From positions 22,134,001-22,198,000 of the forward strand of contig CM075937.1 of NCBI GenBank assembly GCA_038030265.1: a DNA stretch of 64,000 nucleotides. The letters run 5' to 3'. Position numbers and translations under genes: made by a program. The notes under the pieces are model-generated. The model did no database searches. It saw nothing but the letters and a program-made list of their open reading frames with translations, and was not told the DNA's origin. This DNA is from Corythucha ciliata. Lineage: Eukaryota; Arthropoda; Insecta; Hemiptera; Tingidae. This document shows positions 46,020-57,663 of the stretch, piece by piece (the stretch's first letter is position 1; each line of letters opens with the position of its first letter).

Positions 46020-46405
46020 ATTGAGTAATTCGCGGTTGGAAACCGTTTTAAGGCTGAAATTGAGAAAAATTTATTTATCGCCGTAGAATTGAGAAAAACT
46101 CTGATTTTCTGTCTAAAATTGAAAAAATCGCCAATTCGTGGCTAAAATTGGGAAATAGTGCTCTCCACGGCTAAAATAGCATAATAGTGTTCTTTCGCTG
46201 GTCAAAATTGAGAAAACGCTCCAAATAGCTGTTTCACGGTGAAAAGTATTGGCTAAAATGAAAAAAATGCTTATTCACGACTTAAAGGAGACCTTTTTAA
46301 GAATCTAGAAAAATGGCTTGAGAAAAATCACTCATTTGCGTTTAAAATGGAGGGAAAACGTCAAATCGCGACTAAAATTGTGAAATAGCGCTTACTAACG
46401 GGCGT
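46020..46405. repeat. ~28 bp degenerate minisatellite
   Basis: Units such as AATTGAGAAAAACTCTGATTTT and AATCGCCAATTCGTGGCTAAAA, in the same orientation as 60640-61700. Confidence 0.75.
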
Positions 46406-46783
46406 GGGCGTAGCCAGAGGGACAGCCGGCCTCTCATTCTAAGCAATTAAGCTTTATTCCAAGTAAAATATAATATAAATAGGTACTAACCTTCAAAATT
46501 TCATCGATAACTGAATTTTTGGTGATTAATTCACCCTAGTAATGTACTAATCGGAGCTTAACGCCAACTGGGACACCTGAAATTCATAAAGCTGCCAAAA
46601 ACTGGACATTATTACTCCAAGACTAGACTTTTTATAGGTCGTCAAGTTAAACATGGATCTCACCCTCGCGAGATAACGGGTTACGGGGAGGTTATGGGGG
46701 TTAAAGAAAGAGGAGTTTCAACTAATCGAATGAGAGAGCGCAGTCCGACGGTTCATGTTCTTCTTGAAGGGCTATTATAACGA

Positions 46784-47015
46784 TAGCTATGTCTCCACTA
46801 CTTGTGCGCTTTCGTCATCCCCTTTCAATTCAACACGCCTTTTCAACTTTCGCTTCAACTTTCAACAACGCATGCGTCCAAGCTATGCACGCAATATCTG
46901 ATTATCCTTCCAGTTTTTTCAGACATGCAATAGCGCACTCCTCACATTCAACACCCCGTGCGCTATGACGCAAGCCTCTGATGCACGCGAAAAGGCACAA
47001 GTGGAGACATAGCTA
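46784..47015. mobile_element. MITE-like element with TAGCTATGTCTCCACTTGTGC ends
   Basis: TAGCTATGTCTCCACTACTTG at the left is the near inverse of CAAGTGGAGACATAGCTA at the right, ~230 bases apart. TA at both extreme ends may be part of a TA target duplication, as in Tc1/mariner-derived MITEs, but this is ambiguous because the ends are themselves palindromic. Confidence 0.65.
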
Positions 47016-47183
47016 ATAATCATTTCTCGGCAGCAAGGAACGTTAGCAACTGACAATTGAGCCCAGAGGCGTAGAGTTTAGGTTTTCGTTGGGAGGGGGG
47101 AATGGGCGAAATTAGCTGGGCCCGGATCCAGATAGTGGGGTGAAAAGGGGAGGGGTTTATTGCAATTCTACCTATAATTGAAG

Positions 47184-47931
47184 AGCAAATTAGCGTGTCT
47201 TCTCAATTTTAGCCGTCTAAGGACGTACAGAAACCGGGGGTTAGCGTTTTTTTTTTTTATGCAATTTCAGGCGTAGACAAGCCCGTAAGCTTGCTCGCAG
47301 AAAATAACTGCGCACAAGGACCTCGATAGGTCACTATATCTTTGGTCAATCGCGTGAGGAGGGCACAAAAAAAAAAAAAAAAAACCCAAACGACAAGGCG
47401 CCGGCGACCCCTAATATGGAGGCGTTTTTGGCTGGGGCTGGTAAAAATGGACCCGGAAATCGCCCATTTAAGCCCTCCGTGTCAGTGGTTGGTGTGTTAT
47501 AGGCAAAAATGGCCAAATTTAAAATTGGATGGAAGATGGAGCCGCATATTGCAAAGATAAAAAAAATTGCTATTTCCCTAAATATTCTGTCAGGAAACTT
47601 TCAATTTCACGGATATTTAGATCCCAAATGTTGGCATTTTTCGGATAACTTCAGACTTTGAGCGCTGTCATGGGCGGCTGAACCGGGTTCCACAGTCACT
47701 AAAAAGAAGCGATTCGCGGAATTAAAGACCAGAAACTAGCAATTTCGTGAACACGTAGCCCCGAAAATAAAATTTCGGGAAAATAAAAACCAGGAAACTG
47801 CAATTTTGCGTAAGTAACAACCGAAAACTTGCAACTTTCCCGAATATTCAACCATAATTTTCAATTTCGCTTAAACATTTACACTCACAAATACTCAACT
47901 CTAAATGTTACAATTACATTCGTCAATTGTC
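47184..47931 (+). repeat. Long interspersed direct repeat, copy 2
   Basis: Partner of 39411-40026. Longer because of an A run (47368-47384) and added units. Followed by more of the same ~30 bp pattern to about 48090. Confidence 0.8.
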
Positions 47932-48090
47932 ATAGTCATGGCCGGCTGTCCATCTAGTTACCAAAAGTAAAATTTCAACCTGAAACTTCTAATTCCCGAA
48001 TATTCAGTCAGAAAACTTTTAATTTTGGGGATAATTATTCAGCTCCCAAGGTTGCAATTTTGCGGCTAACGTCAGCCAAAATTCATTTTT

Positions 48091-49300
48091 CCGGGGTTCT
48101 CGTCATCTTGTGGGTTTTCCGCCAGGTTGAAGAAACGTACCCTCTGATACTTGTAGAATCCATTCTCTTGATAGCTGCTTGGCACCACAGGAACTGGAGG
48201 AAACGGCAGTGAAAAGGTATACCTCTGCCCACCCAGTAGGCATATTGGGTGGGTGATGGCCCACCTCGCCCCCTCCCATAACTCTACGCCTCTGCGACTG
48301 AGTCAAAATTTTGCCTTATAATATAAGTGAGCCCAGCCCACGATTTTTTTTCTTGGAAGCGTTTGTACGGGGATTTGAATTGTCCAAATAAGTGAAATCT
48401 TGCCTCCTTTGGGTGTGACAAGCTTCAAAATGTAAATTTTTGAAAGAGATAAGCCCGAGATTTTTTTTTGTCTAGTGGAACGCGCCAAAATGAGTTTTTT
48501 AAAGAGTCATCCTACGTGAAATATGTTTTATGAAGAGTGTAGTACTCATGAAATTCAATTTTTTTTCGAGCCGAATCCACAAACTTTGATTTGCTATTCC
48601 GCGTAAGGATCTGCGAAGGAGCAAAATTCACTAAATTGGGCTACGAATGAGACGATTACGGAAACGTCTGTTTAATGCCGCAAAATTAGCAGATTCTGGG
48701 TCAAATAATTCGATTCTTGTGAGAACGGAGGTTCTGTCAAATCAAGTGGTTTTGCTCAAATTGCGATAAGGAGCCAAAGGTCCGTATACACACAAGACAA
48801 ACTATATTTTTATTATTCTATATTCTAATTTCGACAGCTCCCCATCGGTGATCAGTATTGTCGTGGCTGAACTGGAGCCCATGAGTAGTAAATATTGTGT
48901 TGAACTATCGAAGAAATGGACGTATTCACTGCGACCATGGAGAAACATAGAAATCAATGGTGCAGCGACAGCTATCGCTCGTGTGTACCGGGCCTACAAT
49001 AGAGACCAGTTGCTCATTTAAATGGCCAGTTTCACGATAAACGGTAAGTTAGGGAGTTACATACAGGATTTGTGGCGGGCATACTTCAGGAACATCTTTT
49101 TTACAGAAAACATAGACCTACTTGTGTGAAAGGGGCCAACAGAATCATGTCACCAAACTAAGGCGTCCACCTTGGCCACCATTTTGTTTGAAAATGAACA
49201 CAAAAGTACGATCTAAACAGGGCCTTTCATCAATGCCCATTTTGGGGGAAAAACGGTGAAAACTTGTAAATCACTTCATGGCTTCACCCTTAACTTTTCT
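48091..49300. other. No supported gene; weak ~40 bp repeat text
   Basis: 48480-48800 has loosely repeated tgaaattcaattttt/caaaattcactaaatt phrases similar to 33930-34400. No exons seen. Confidence 0.4.
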
Positions 49301-51734
49301 GAGGTTATCGGAGAGGACGAGGAGACACACTAAAGAAAAAAACGACGTGGGACCCATCCCCCTTACCCTTGTATCCCTCCTAATGCACTCGTAACAGGAA
49401 AAACTCCAGTTTCGTTGGGGGTCAAATGCCGTAAATCAAAAAAGTAGAATAGCCTTCTTCATCTTGTACACCCCACATACACTGTACGGCCACCTCAAAT
49501 TGCTCCCCTCCCCAGCCTTTTGAACAAAGTTATTTCCTCTCCCCTTTGAATTCCATGCTCATACTCGTATCGTATGTTTTCATCCCCCTTTTTTTTCACA
49601 AACCTCCCACTACTAACCCATTCCTTAAAAGTACCACGATGGTCTCCGTGGGGAGCATCTGTCGCCTTCGTGAAACCCTCTTTTTACTAAACTGGATATG
49701 GGGAAATGGCGAGAGGGTTAAGAAGAGGATGGCTCTAAAGTCTGATCGGGAGTTTTCAACTTTTCATTCTCCCCAACCCCCACCACTTCATCACCGCACC
49801 GCACCCGTTCAATCCTTCTCGTCTCTCTTTTGCCCCTAAATGACGTCCTTAATATTCAGACACTCAATCCAAGATCGTTTCCTCGTTCCCTCTTTTTGCA
49901 GGCACTTTCCTTGAGGCCCCCTCCTCTTTTCTAGAACCGAAATATTCCATCCCCTTGAACTTCCTTTGATTACATTTTCCTCTAGAAGCACAGATTGAGC
50001 GAGAATGAGAGAGGCTAAAGTCCTCTAATAAGGCAAAGGGAAGAAAAGGGTTTCGCATTGCTTTTATTCCGTTATTAAAATATTTTCCTCCCGCTTCCTC
50101 CTCTCTCAACCAATTCATTCTTTCAGTCCATTTGAATTCACATGGAACCCTTGAATTGAAAGATGATTACAAATCAAACTCAGTCAATTCCTTCTCAAAT
50201 AACCCATTACACAATTCCCTTTTCTCGGTCGCTTTCTGCAATTTTCCCCCGTGAAAAGTCTCACTTTACCATAATATTAATGAACTAAACTCAAGTGTCA
50301 ATTCATAGTGAAAAAGATGTGCTTCAATTTCAACCCCCACCCCTTTTTACCAACCCTCTTGTTCTTCTTTTGTCCTCTCCTGTTTTTTAGATCAATAGGA
50401 AACGTTTGTTCAAAGCTGACACCTATAGAAAAGGCAAGTTATAAATAAGGCAAGTCACTCAATATGTCAAGCTTTACAAGCCCCCCCCCCCTACTCACCA
50501 CCACAGCGTCCTTATCCACCTCGATTCATTCTGATTGAGGTGACTCGATAGCAAAGGGTTGGTTGAGGTGGAGAGGTCTATTGCGAGAAAATAAATAAGG
50601 GAGTTTGATTAGAGGTAGCAGAATGGGAATGGATTTTGGTTTTGCGATATAGAGAACGAGTGGGTGGAGGGGAAGAGTCCCGCTTTTGAAAACGACGATT
50701 TTCTCCGAAGGGCAACTGCGATACGTAGGATGAGAAACGATGGAGTGGTTGTGGTAACGCAGGGCGGGAGGGTGGTGGTATAGAGTCGTTTAGCCCAATG
50801 AACTGTAAACTGTTTTCACTGTCTCTCCCACTCTTCATTCTCTGTCCCTTTATTTTGTCCCCCGCTATTGAGTGAGGTATTTTCATTTGAAAAGAACGAG
50901 GAAAAAGACCCGCGACATGTTTGTGTGTGACTTGAAAAAATACATTTGGTATCGTATGTCCCGTCCTCGATCTCATCTTTTCAGTAAATTGTTTCAAAAA
51001 GAGATAGGGTAGGAAGAGGCACGAAGGGAGGGGGTTGGGCAAGAAGAAAGTAAAGGGGAACGGTGCAATCCATAATGGATGGGGGGATTATTACATTCCT
51101 CGCCCTATTGATATCCAAAGATTCCTCGAGTCTGAATAATCTCTTTAACTTCCACGTAGCTGCTAATTTACTCCTTCAAACATGATTGCATTTGGTAGGA
51201 AGGGTGGTGAAATTCCAAAGGTGCGTCTCCTCCATTGCCAACCCCTTTGCAAATCCCCTTCACAGAATGAGACATTTCAATCACAAAAGGGATTTGTCGA
51301 TTCGTTAAATATCTCGAGTGAGAGAGAGTGAAAAGGTGTAGGCATAAAGGGAGCCGTGTAATGGAATGCTACAAAAGTACAGAGCCTTGTAATACTTAAG
51401 AACGCTTGAATTGGATTGCGATAAAACGTAAATTATCGTGTTCTGTGTGCGTTGAATTCGATTGTCATACTACCCCGCTCCTGAAAATGACTTTTAACCA
51501 GAATGCCGCCAATGCTGTGGCATCATGGCAGTTCTTGTGCCAAAAATCCAAGTTTTTGAAGGAAACTATCCGGCTATGTACATCATCAGGCACCTCGAGG
51601 GTGTTGTTAACAACACAAGCAGTTGATTAGGTGGAAAGATTATTCCTTCTGTGAGTTTTTGTGTGTTTATTTCTTGAATTGAGTCTTGAATTTGTTGACA
51701 GTCATTGTCAATACCTGCCGCTCATCATCACTGC
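49301..51734. other. Unique, pyrimidine-skewed intronic DNA; no supported gene
   Basis: Long frames on both strands (97 codons at 49546-49839, 154 codons at 50578-51042 minus) are of low complexity and lack any family resemblance or phased splice joins. C run near 50481. Confidence 0.5.
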
Positions 51735-52025
51735 AACCCTAGCGGATGATACTGCATTGCTTGCAGTCGGCCAAGACAACCAGAGCTCGGTTCGAGTACT
51801 TAATCAAGCACTCTCCAGCGTCAAAAAATGGCCAGTGAAGTTGAGAATCAAAATGAATGAGACGAAATCGGATCACGTGGATTTCACCGACAGGTCGATA
51901 AACTACTAGCGGCGTATCTCAAGTGATACTAAAGAGCTGCCGTATTCCAACCAAGCCAAATATACTTAGGGATGACCCTGGATGCAAAGCTCCGTTGGAA
52001 AGAGCTTGTGAACTTGCGAAGTTTT
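51735..52025 (+). pseudogene. LINE (jockey-like) reverse transcriptase fragment
   Basis: About 55 residues begin with the catalytic LADDTALLAVGQ (the family's ADD active-site block), followed by LNQALSSVKKWPVKLR and INETKS-like text. After a frameshift and stop comes NQAKYLGMTLDAKLRW. The order and spacing match the palm region of jockey-type RT. Only ~290 bases survive, with stops, so it is dead. Confidence 0.7.
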
Positions 52026-52129
52026 GAGCGCCGATAAGTGGTGAAAAGGCGGTACTTTCCAATGCTGCAGTCAGTTGCCACCGTTACTGGCTGCTGGGGT
52101 AGTTTTTTGTTCGATACGAGAAGGGGGGA

Positions 52130-52545
52130 ACGCATTTCGAAGCGCGTTTGCCGAACTTGGGGGGGGGGGGTGATGACCTGCTCGAAGACTGTCGGTGTGT
52201 CGAAGAATCGCGAGACCGGAATTGACAACTAGTGATTTCACTGAGTTTAAGAATTTGACGACGGAGGTTGTCGATTTGGTCGACGAGAGAAGACGTTGTT
52301 TTTGCTGGAGGTGTCGATTGCATCACGTTAGCGATGGGGTTGGCTGTACCTTCAAGATTTTGTCGGCGATGGTGGCCAGATTGCCCATTGGGAGTTCTTG
52401 TTGAACTTGTAGAATGGCTTGAACATGTGGTGGCAAGCGTTGCAACCACAAAGTGCGACTGAGGTTGTCTTGGACAACTGTCCGACCAAAGGCGGCGAAG
52501 AAATTGTGAAGGGGTTTGATCGCCGAGCTCTTCCTCCATTAGCAA
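52130..52545 (-). pseudogene. LTR-retrotransposon Gag fragment, frameshifted
   Basis: Opens with LMEEELGDQTPSQFLRRLW, then shifts frame. The continuing gag text in the other frame reads LSRTLWLQRLPPHVQAIL and NLATIADKIL, and the first frame returns near KFGKRASKCVPPFSY. These are the landmarks of gag proteins of arthropod Ty3/gypsy-like elements. At least two frameshifts and a stop inactivate it. It lies tail-to-tail with the LINE fragment. A G run (52157-52168) falls inside. Confidence 0.7.
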
Positions 52546-52708
52546 TTGCCGAACCCTGCTTCTTCGATTGGAGCTTGAGCTATCTTTTTTTTTTTTTTTT
52601 TAATGTAGCTGTTTGAGTACGTAGCGCGAGGAGACTTTCAGAGTCGGGGTAGAACTTTGATGTGTTCGAATCCCTGAGTGACTGCTCAATCTCTCTCGTT
52701 GGATGGAA

Positions 52709-53129
52709 ATTAGAAGCGTGCGTCTTATCTTTCGGAAGGCATTCGTGTTATCAGTTCAGTGTTTTCTCTGTGAGAAGTGGAATAAATTTTAAGTTTTTCT
52801 CGCTTTTTCTAGGAACAAGGTAATTTTGAAATCGTTTACTTTTATGGTTTGTTGTATGCTAGTTGTAGAATTAAATTAACACATTTTTAACTTCTAGATG
52901 ATAATTGAAGTGAAGGAGAGGCTCGGAGAGCTGTGGGCCCTCGTCGGAGGGTTCGACCCAAGTTCAGCCTTGGACTCGGAATTCTCCCATGATATGCCTC
53001 AGCTTTCAAAATTACCTTATTCGTAGAAAAAGCAAGAAAAACTTAAAATCTATTCCACTTCTCACAGAGAAAACACTGAACTGATAACACAAATGCCTTC
53101 CGAAAGATAAGAGACGCACGCTTCTAATT
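52709..53129. mobile_element. Foldback MITE-like element, ~122 bp arms
   Basis: 52709-52830 (ATTAGAAGCGTGCGTC...) is the inverse of 53004-53129. Shared blocks: TTCAGTGTTTTCTCTGTGAG and AAGTGGAATA. The ~170-base centre has no coding content. Confidence 0.75.
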
Positions 53130-54739
53130 GCGTGACAGGGCCGTAATATACGAGAAGGGGGGGGCTGTTTTATTCAACCGTCGCCTGTGAAAAATGAGTA
53201 TAAGTTCTACGATGGGGAAAATCCCTGGTGGTTTTACCGAATATTTTTGAGCCTTTGACCAATTCCAAATGTGGGCCATATTTCCTAGTCATGAAACCAA
53301 CCTACCGAGAAAGTTACCAACCAAACTAGAGATCTTAACTCGTGCCCATCCTCGGTCCATGTGAAGTGCAAGTGACTTCCTCGAATCACGCTGAAAATCG
53401 ATAAAACCAGCCAGTCCTGGCCAAAACGCAACTGCGATTGGCCACTTTCGATCCATCAATTCGATAAAGTTGTGCACTTTTTAATGCGATTTTTTCGCCT
53501 GAGGTATACAAGCTACTCCAACCTTTTTCTCAGACTCCAGCTCTTATAGCGTTTGGGTATCCGTCATTCGGTGGAACGTTCCATCAAAGCACCAGTCAAT
53601 CTGACGTGGTCATTTGGACTAAACTGAGAGTTTTGCGTTGTCACGGGGTTTGGTCAATTTTTTTCCTGCCAAGATCGGTCGATAAAGGCCTACGCGAGTC
53701 AAATCATTTCCTCCGACACCCAGTGTGAGGACCCACTCTGTTTGCAGGGGCAGCGGGAAAAACGTGTCAAAACACTCGTATGATTGAAAATCCTCGAACT
53801 CCAAAACAGTCGGCTCGTTTAATTTAAATTTGAAAACAGATGATTGCCCCACCTACCCTAACACTTTCAATTACGCCATAAACTGTTAGTTATAATACGA
53901 GGATGTTCATTTTAAGGCGCGTCGGTATAGCTGTTGTGCTGAATAGTTCTAAAATGTTTCCACCCGTTTGAATTCTTCCTAACGTACAGGCGTAAAATAT
54001 GGAAATTTCCCTGCGGAAAACTTGCGTGTGGAGAATGTTGTCGTTGATTTAAATACGAAATAAGACAACTTTCTCACTCACACCCTCCTGTCCATTCCTT
54101 ACCTTGCAAAGGTGTTGCCTGTCCAAAGTTAAGAGATGGCCTGGAAAAGCTTGAAGAGTCGTTGAGATATGAAAGTTGCACGATTGGAGGTGGAGGGCCA
54201 AAATGGTGAGAAAGTTAGTCGCGGGAAAACCCCCGGGGGTTTCCCTGATAACCTTAACAGTAACTAAACGTCACTGTTAGTTTGTATCGTTGAGCCTTTT
54301 TGTTCGTTGTTTTAATGTCGTTATATAGGGTCTTTTAGCCACCTTTAAGCCTTTATTTAACGATTTTCTTGAAGACGGGAGGAAATAAACTGAATTATTT
54401 CTTATTTTTGAGAGAAGGTTTTTTTTTTCTGTTGGCTCTCTCTTTCAATTGGTTTCACATGAGTGGTAAATGGCGAAAATCAATTAGAGGGGCTCTTCTC
54501 TCTGAAGGGAAAGATCTACGAGTAATGAGAGACGTCAGGAAGGGTGTTCTTCTAAAAGTGATGACCGCCTCTTTCCACCCTCATCATCCTTTGCCATGGC
54601 TCTCTCTCACACATGATGTTATTGCTTTCGTACAACTTGAAAAGGGGAATGAAAACCTGTCGACTAATGAGTTTTTAAACTATTCCATCATTCCTTGGAG
54701 TTAGTAACTGAAACATCAACTTCTACTCCTTGTTTACAG
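53130..54739. other. End of the putative intron; no supported exon
   Basis: Frames at 53289-53852 (minus) and 54369-54704 (plus) show no family resemblance. A pyrimidine tract and TTTACAG close the intron at 54739. Confidence 0.4.
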
Positions 54740-55137
54740 GTCCCGTTCGCACTAGGCTGGCTTCGACGAGAGTTCGAGCCGTGCCCTACCCAACTCCAAC
54801 GGTCACCGGTGGTGTAGCGACAGTGCCCGGAGGTGTTTTTCAAACGGCTCCTGGTTCGATACCGACGCATCACCATCACCATCAATTGTCGACATCAGTG
54901 CCAGCAGTACCCTCGACCGCCGCCGGGCCGACGGACGAACAGTGTCGTTGTCGCATTGAAATAGACGGAACGGCCGCCACATGCGATAGCGGTCACAGGG
55001 GGGACCCATCGCAACTGTCATCAACCACGCCAATGCTTTTCATACCGTTCAGCGTTCCGACTCAACACCATCACCTGTCGATTGGAACGCAACCGGCGAC
55101 CGTCAGTCCGTCGTCGGCTTCCACTCCAATAATCAAG
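54740..55137 (+). CDS. Coding exon of the unrecognised Ser/Thr/Pro-rich protein (exon ii)
   Basis: Begins after CTTGTTTACAG and contributes GT to the codon opened by exon i, giving the junction CSSS-GPVRTRLASTR. It runs open for 132 codons to the donor AATCAAG|GTAATT at 55137, ending in phase 0. The peptide is rich in Pro, Thr, Ser and Val, with a five-histidine run, a short cysteine-bearing stretch (DEQCRCRIEIDGTAATCDSG) and a hydrophobic patch (MLFIPFSVPTQ). The GC content and density of CG and CAC codons contrast sharply with the AT-rich flanks. Downstream exons must lie beyond this point, possibly outside the window. Family unknown. Confidence 0.6.
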
Positions 55138-57318
55138 GTAATTAAAATCGCATGAAAAAAAAAAAAAAAAAAAAAAATTGAGGAAAGTAGCGAGATAATG
55201 ATGATGTTTATGCATCGTCAGACACGACAACCCTTAAGAACACCCAAGAAACCATAATTTATTCAAGTGAAGTTGCACTCAATACGTAAAAAATTGAAAT
55301 TATTACCTCATCACTCTCTCTCTCCCACCCCCACCCCATTTTCTTCACTTTCCCCCCTTCATTTCAACTCCGTAACGAACAGCTCGGAATTATAGATTGG
55401 GTAGGGAGAGACAAGGCACTGTTTTTCGGGCAACAGGTGAACAATCAAGTGTCACAGAGAGACAATTCAAGTAGATCGTTCCTCCCTTCACTGTCTCATT
55501 CCCGCCCTTTCGATCAATGTCCCGCCTGGCTAATCGAACACCAAATCTTTTTTTTTTTCTTTTTTTTATTTATTTTTTTTTTCAATCTTTTACTCAGGGG
55601 TAGGAGTAGAGGGAATGTATCATTAAAGTTTCAAAATCGAGACCATGTTTAAGTTACTAACAAGGACGCTACTCTTGCGGTCCTCTTATAATGAATCCCT
55701 CCCAACCCCTAATCATGTCCCCCACCTTTTCTTCCTTTATGAACCTCCTAAACTAAATTGACGATGAATCATAAATCAGTTATGGTGTTTGCTGACCGCA
55801 AGGTTTGCATTTAGAAACCATCTCTCTCCCCTACCTAGTTCTAAAATCTCTCCCATCCCATTATCCCGAAACCTGCGCTTCAGTACTTCCTGGGCCCCCT
55901 CTCAATAATAATGCTCCTCGGAGAAAATTGCTTCCTATACCTTTCCTTTAAAAGGAGAGAATTCCGTATCATACATTGTAGACGTAAGAAACTACCTAGA
56001 ACCCTAACACACTCTATCTAAAAATCTACTTCGACTAGTGTTTGAGAGTTGAAATTGGTCATAGAGATTGGGAACAGCATTTTCCTGAAAAATACTCCGT
56101 CTCGTATAAGTAAACAGATACTGAGTTTAGAACTTGAATTATCAACGAAGTTGTTCCTTCTTACATCAATGCAAAATAGTTCTCAACACTCCCCTCCCTC
56201 ATCCTCACGCTCCACGTGTGGCACAAAAAAAAAGAGAAGTTTTCCCTTCAAAAGTCTTTTGTCTATAAGAAGTAATGATCGGGGACGAGGGAGTTACAAC
56301 GAAGAAGTCATTATTTTCCAAGAGAGAACAACTTCAAAGTGTTCTCGGAAACATTCATTAAAATGGCGCGTTAGGCCATACCCAACCGACCCTCTTTTCT
56401 CGTGACCATCTTTTCTTGACGTTTTTTATTAAATTATTTTCGTTCAGGATCCAGAGCTATCGTTAATTTGAAATTTGTATCGCTGAAATTACCTAGAATT
56501 TTTTTTATTTAACTATGCTGGAAGGAATTTTTTGGAAGGAATCGTGAGAAATATCTAAAATTCATCACCAGAAAACTTTCAGATAATTATACGCAAGAAA
56601 GTTAATTGTCAATTATGGGCATAGTTTTTCAGTTCCTGGAAGATTTCATCTTTTTCTACCGTGATTTTGACGCGTAGAGATGAAACCCCACCGTTGATCG
56701 ATGAACTTTTGGTCTACCATAATAGGACATGCACAGCAAAAAGTATTATTTGTAGCCTCGCCTTGTACCAGTTCTAGCCTAAAAATTTGCACAACTTTAG
56801 GAAACAGCCTCTCGGATCCCAATCTTTGCCATCATCGCTGGTACACCGCCCTCCTATATAAATATTCTTCCCGTTCTCTACTATGCAAACAAGGCCTTTT
56901 TGTGTGGTTAGCCCTAGTATATGCATGACGTTTGAAACCACCTAATGCATGCACTGCGGGTCTGGTTGACCCAGTTATATTTTTATTTGATTTTTAGTGT
57001 TAGTTGTCGTATAAATTATCATTTTGAGAATATAAATTACTTATTTATAGGCTCAAGCTCAATTTCAGTGAATCCTACAACGCTAATGATTTTTTTTCCT
57101 TCTGATTCGGAGATCAAACTCGCGTGGGTTGATCAAATCTAGTCGTCCGTTCAGTAATCTTTGGCAGTCCAGGCAAATTAGTGCTCTAGCACCCAAAAAT
57201 TGGTCGAGAGCTGAAAATCGATGATCATCGTGAGTGGACCAAAATTTAATTGTTTGACGTCTGGCCAATTATTATTCATGATTCATTTGAGGTGAAATAG
57301 TGGAATATTCTTAAAGTA
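55138..57318. other. No supported exon
   Basis: Begins as intron after GTAATT. Contains an A run (55154-55177), T-rich tracts near 55550, and low-complexity frames (for example 56049-56405). Confidence 0.45.
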
Positions 57319-57488
57319 ATTTACGAAGGACATAATATTTATTATTTCGTTTAACTATTGTTTTCGGTCCATTCTACACTATCTTCAGACCCGACTAGAT
57401 AGACCGAAGAAGTTCGCTAGAATGGACCGAAAACCGGTTAAACAAAATAAATATAAATTTTTAGGAACGATATTATCTCCTTCGTAAA
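57319..57488. mobile_element. MITE-like palindrome (170 bp)
   Basis: Arms TTTACGAAGGACATAATATT and its inverse AATATTATC-like text at the right. Inside that, TTTTCGGTCCATTCTA and TAGAATGGACCGAAAA are perfect inverses. No coding content. Confidence 0.65.
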
Positions 57489-57663
57489 CAACCAAATATT
57501 ACTACTCTGGAAGCCCATCGTGTGAAAAATCCTGATCATTTGATTGTGTCTGGCACTTGCAAAGGATGTTTTTTAAGGTCCAGCAGATGACACATCTGAG
57601 ATAGCCAGAAATTTTCTGTGTGAAAGGGTTCATAACAGAAGCGCATAACAGAGGGTGTTGCTG

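Larger units (their letters stand above)
36356..54739 (+). other. Putative 18.4 kb intron
   Basis: Bounded by GTGAGT at 36356 and a pyrimidine-rich acceptor (ctactccttgtttacag) ending at 54739. The flanking exons are phase-compatible, and composition and residue bias are alike on both sides. It holds the antisense hydroxylase gene, minisatellites, MITEs and retroelement fragments. Further exons of the same gene may be hidden inside; I did not find one. Confidence 0.45.

Noticed and set aside
50578..51042. 154-codon minus-strand frame
   Set aside because: Pro/Ser-rich text from a pyrimidine-skewed segment; no family or splice partner.
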